From: Allobosea sp. CS1GBMeth4
Lineage (GTDB): Bacteria > Pseudomonadota > Alphaproteobacteria > Rhizobiales > Beijerinckiaceae
Length of the DNA: 64,000 nucleotides
Direction: 5' to 3'
Assembly: GCF_900185715.1 (NCBI RefSeq)
Contig: NZ_FYAS01000053.1
Span: forward strand, 1 to 64,000
In this document: piece by piece, positions 63,310 to 64,000 of the stretch
How positions within the stretch are numbered: position 1 is the first letter of the stretch
Layout: every line of letters starts with the position of its first letter
The notes under the pieces: model-generated
Told to the model about the DNA's origin: nothing
The model's database searches: none
Seen by the model: only the letters and a program-made list of their open reading frames with translations
Program-made: the position numbers and the translations under genes

Positions 63310-64000
63310 ATGCGCGACCTTCGTCTCGACCAGCTCCACAGCTTTCGCCAGGTCGTCGCGCTCGGCAGCTTCTCCGCCGCGGCCGAGAGGCTCGGCCTCA
63401 GCCAGCCGGCGGTCAGCCTGCAGATCCGCGAGCTCGAACGCCGGCTCGGCACGGTGCTGATCGAGCGGGTCGGCCGCCGGGCGCAGCCGACGGCGGCGGG
63501 GGCGGAACTGCTCGACCATGCCGGGCGGATCGAGGCGGCGGTGGCGGCGGCGCGTGAGGCGATGGCGCGCCATGCGACCGGGGCGATGGGCCGGGTGCGG
63601 ATCGGCACCGGCGCCACCGCCTGCATCTTCCTGCTGCCGCCGGTGCTGCGCGAACTGCGCCAGCGCCATCCGACGCTGGAGATCACGGTCAGCACCGGCA
63701 ACACCTCCGACATCGTCAAGGCGATCGAGGACAATCTGATCGATATCGGCCTGGTCTCGCTGCCGGCCGCGGGCCGCAGCCTCGAGGTCACGCCGCTGCT
63801 CGAGGACGAGTTCGCCGTGATCGCGCCGCCGGGCATGGAGCTTCCGGCGCGGTTGACGCCGGAGGCGCTGGCGCGCCTGCCGGTGCTGCTGTTCGAGCCG
63901 GGCGGCATCACGAGGCGCATCGCCGACGAATGGTTCGCCCGCGCCGGCGTGACGCTCAAGCCGGTGATGTCCCTCGGCAGCGTCGAGGCGATCAAGCGGC
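63310..64000 (+). CDS. LysR-family transcriptional regulator (truncated by window end)
   Basis: 230 residues are visible, starting ATG 63310 (MRDLRLDQLHSFRQVV). The N-terminal helix-turn-helix is LDQLHSFRQVVALGSFSAAAERLGLSQPAVSLQIRELERRLG, followed by the start of the effector domain (GRVRIGTGATACIFLLPPVLRELRQRHP). The CysB/CbbR-like 'GSFSAAAERLGLSQPAVS' core is certain. The C-terminal 60-70 residues lie outside the window. It is divergent from the GNAT/MFS pair, so it may regulate them. Confidence 0.9.
   Translation, partial: MRDLRLDQLHSFRQVVALGSFSAAAERLGLSQPAVSLQIRELERRLGTVLIERVGRRAQPTAAGAELLDHAGRIEAAVAAAREAMARHATGAMGRVRIGTGATACIFLLPPVLRELRQRHPTLEITVSTGNTSDIVKAIEDNLIDIGLVSLPAAGRSLEVTPLLEDEFAVIAPPGMELPARLTPEALARLPVLLFEPGGITRRIADEWFARAGVTLKPVMSLGSVEAIKR

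Overview
The window is high-GC DNA from an alphaproteobacterium of the order Hyphomicrobiales (Rhizobiales), most like Bosea or a close relative. This is inferred from gene content and order (iscU-like/folE/hisI/patatin; serS-surE-pcm-nlpD-like; yajC-secD-secF followed by Mth938-like and squalene/phytoene-synthase-like genes; PaaI-rplM-rpsI; DUF2842-ctaA; IalB; DUF1127) and from Rhizobiales-type palindromic intergenic repeats. No database search was run. Most of the window is ordinary core chromosome.

Layout. 1-1053: tail of an upstream gene, a small membrane protein, tRNA-Pro(GGG) and a doubtful lipoprotein. 1054-12647: an exopolysaccharide locus (methyltransferase, O-antigen-ligase-like polymerase, polyprenyl-phosphate sugar transferase, GT4 glycosyltransferase, Wza-like export lipoprotein, Wzz/Wzc-like protein with a degenerate kinase half, CelD-like acyltransferase, polysaccharide deacetylase), interrupted by an mdtJI-like SMR pair. 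12761-16427: DUF2842, heme A synthase, O-acetylhomoserine sulfhydrylase with a strong promoter overlapped by palindromes, CoA-binding protein. 16582-25760: conserved hypothetical, enoyl-CoA hydratase, PaaI thioesterase, rplM-rpsI with promoter and terminator, LysR divergent from an SHMT-like enzyme, serine hydrolase, DUF3126, small membrane proteins, gamma carbonic anhydrase. 26049-34748: LapG-type cysteine protease, tandem-PilZ protein, PAS protein, an orphan terminator, rhomboid, CBS protein, patatin, hisI, folE, IscU-like scaffold, acid phosphatase, YidD, Cys-rich secreted protein. 34985-50904: thrS, DUF2157 and GDYxxLxY membrane proteins, serS with an unusual insertion, surE, pcm, NlpD-like protein, DUF815 ATPase, yajC-secDF, two complex-I-assembly-factor homologues, trmFO. 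51089-54400: DUF1127, IalB, a small cytochrome c, and a repeat-rich stretch around a cupin gene. 54606-58141: a two-gene accessory cassette. 58144-64000: uvrA, MFS transporter, GNAT, start of a LysR gene.

The most interesting region is 54606-58141. Two translationally coupled genes of visibly lower GC and different codon use sit between duplicated intergenic repeats and the 3' end of uvrA. The first encodes a large all-helical, HEAT-like protein that I cannot assign to a family. The second has an N-terminal Mrr-like PD-(D/E)XK nuclease fold (E28, D47, S-V-K67) joined to a long uncharacterised C-terminal region. I infer a sensor/nuclease pair, plausibly an undescribed anti-phage or anti-plasmid system.

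Intergenic DNA is also notable. There is a family of about 110-bp imperfect palindromes with CGTCAT/ATGACG ends (five copies), a 118-bp element with CTAGAGCC/GGCTCTAG ends plus a diverged copy, and a Rhizobiales-type GAGCATGC hairpin pair. Several putative operators are visible: two palindromes at the metY promoter, a TetR-like dyad upstream of the DUF815 gene, and candidate LysR boxes.
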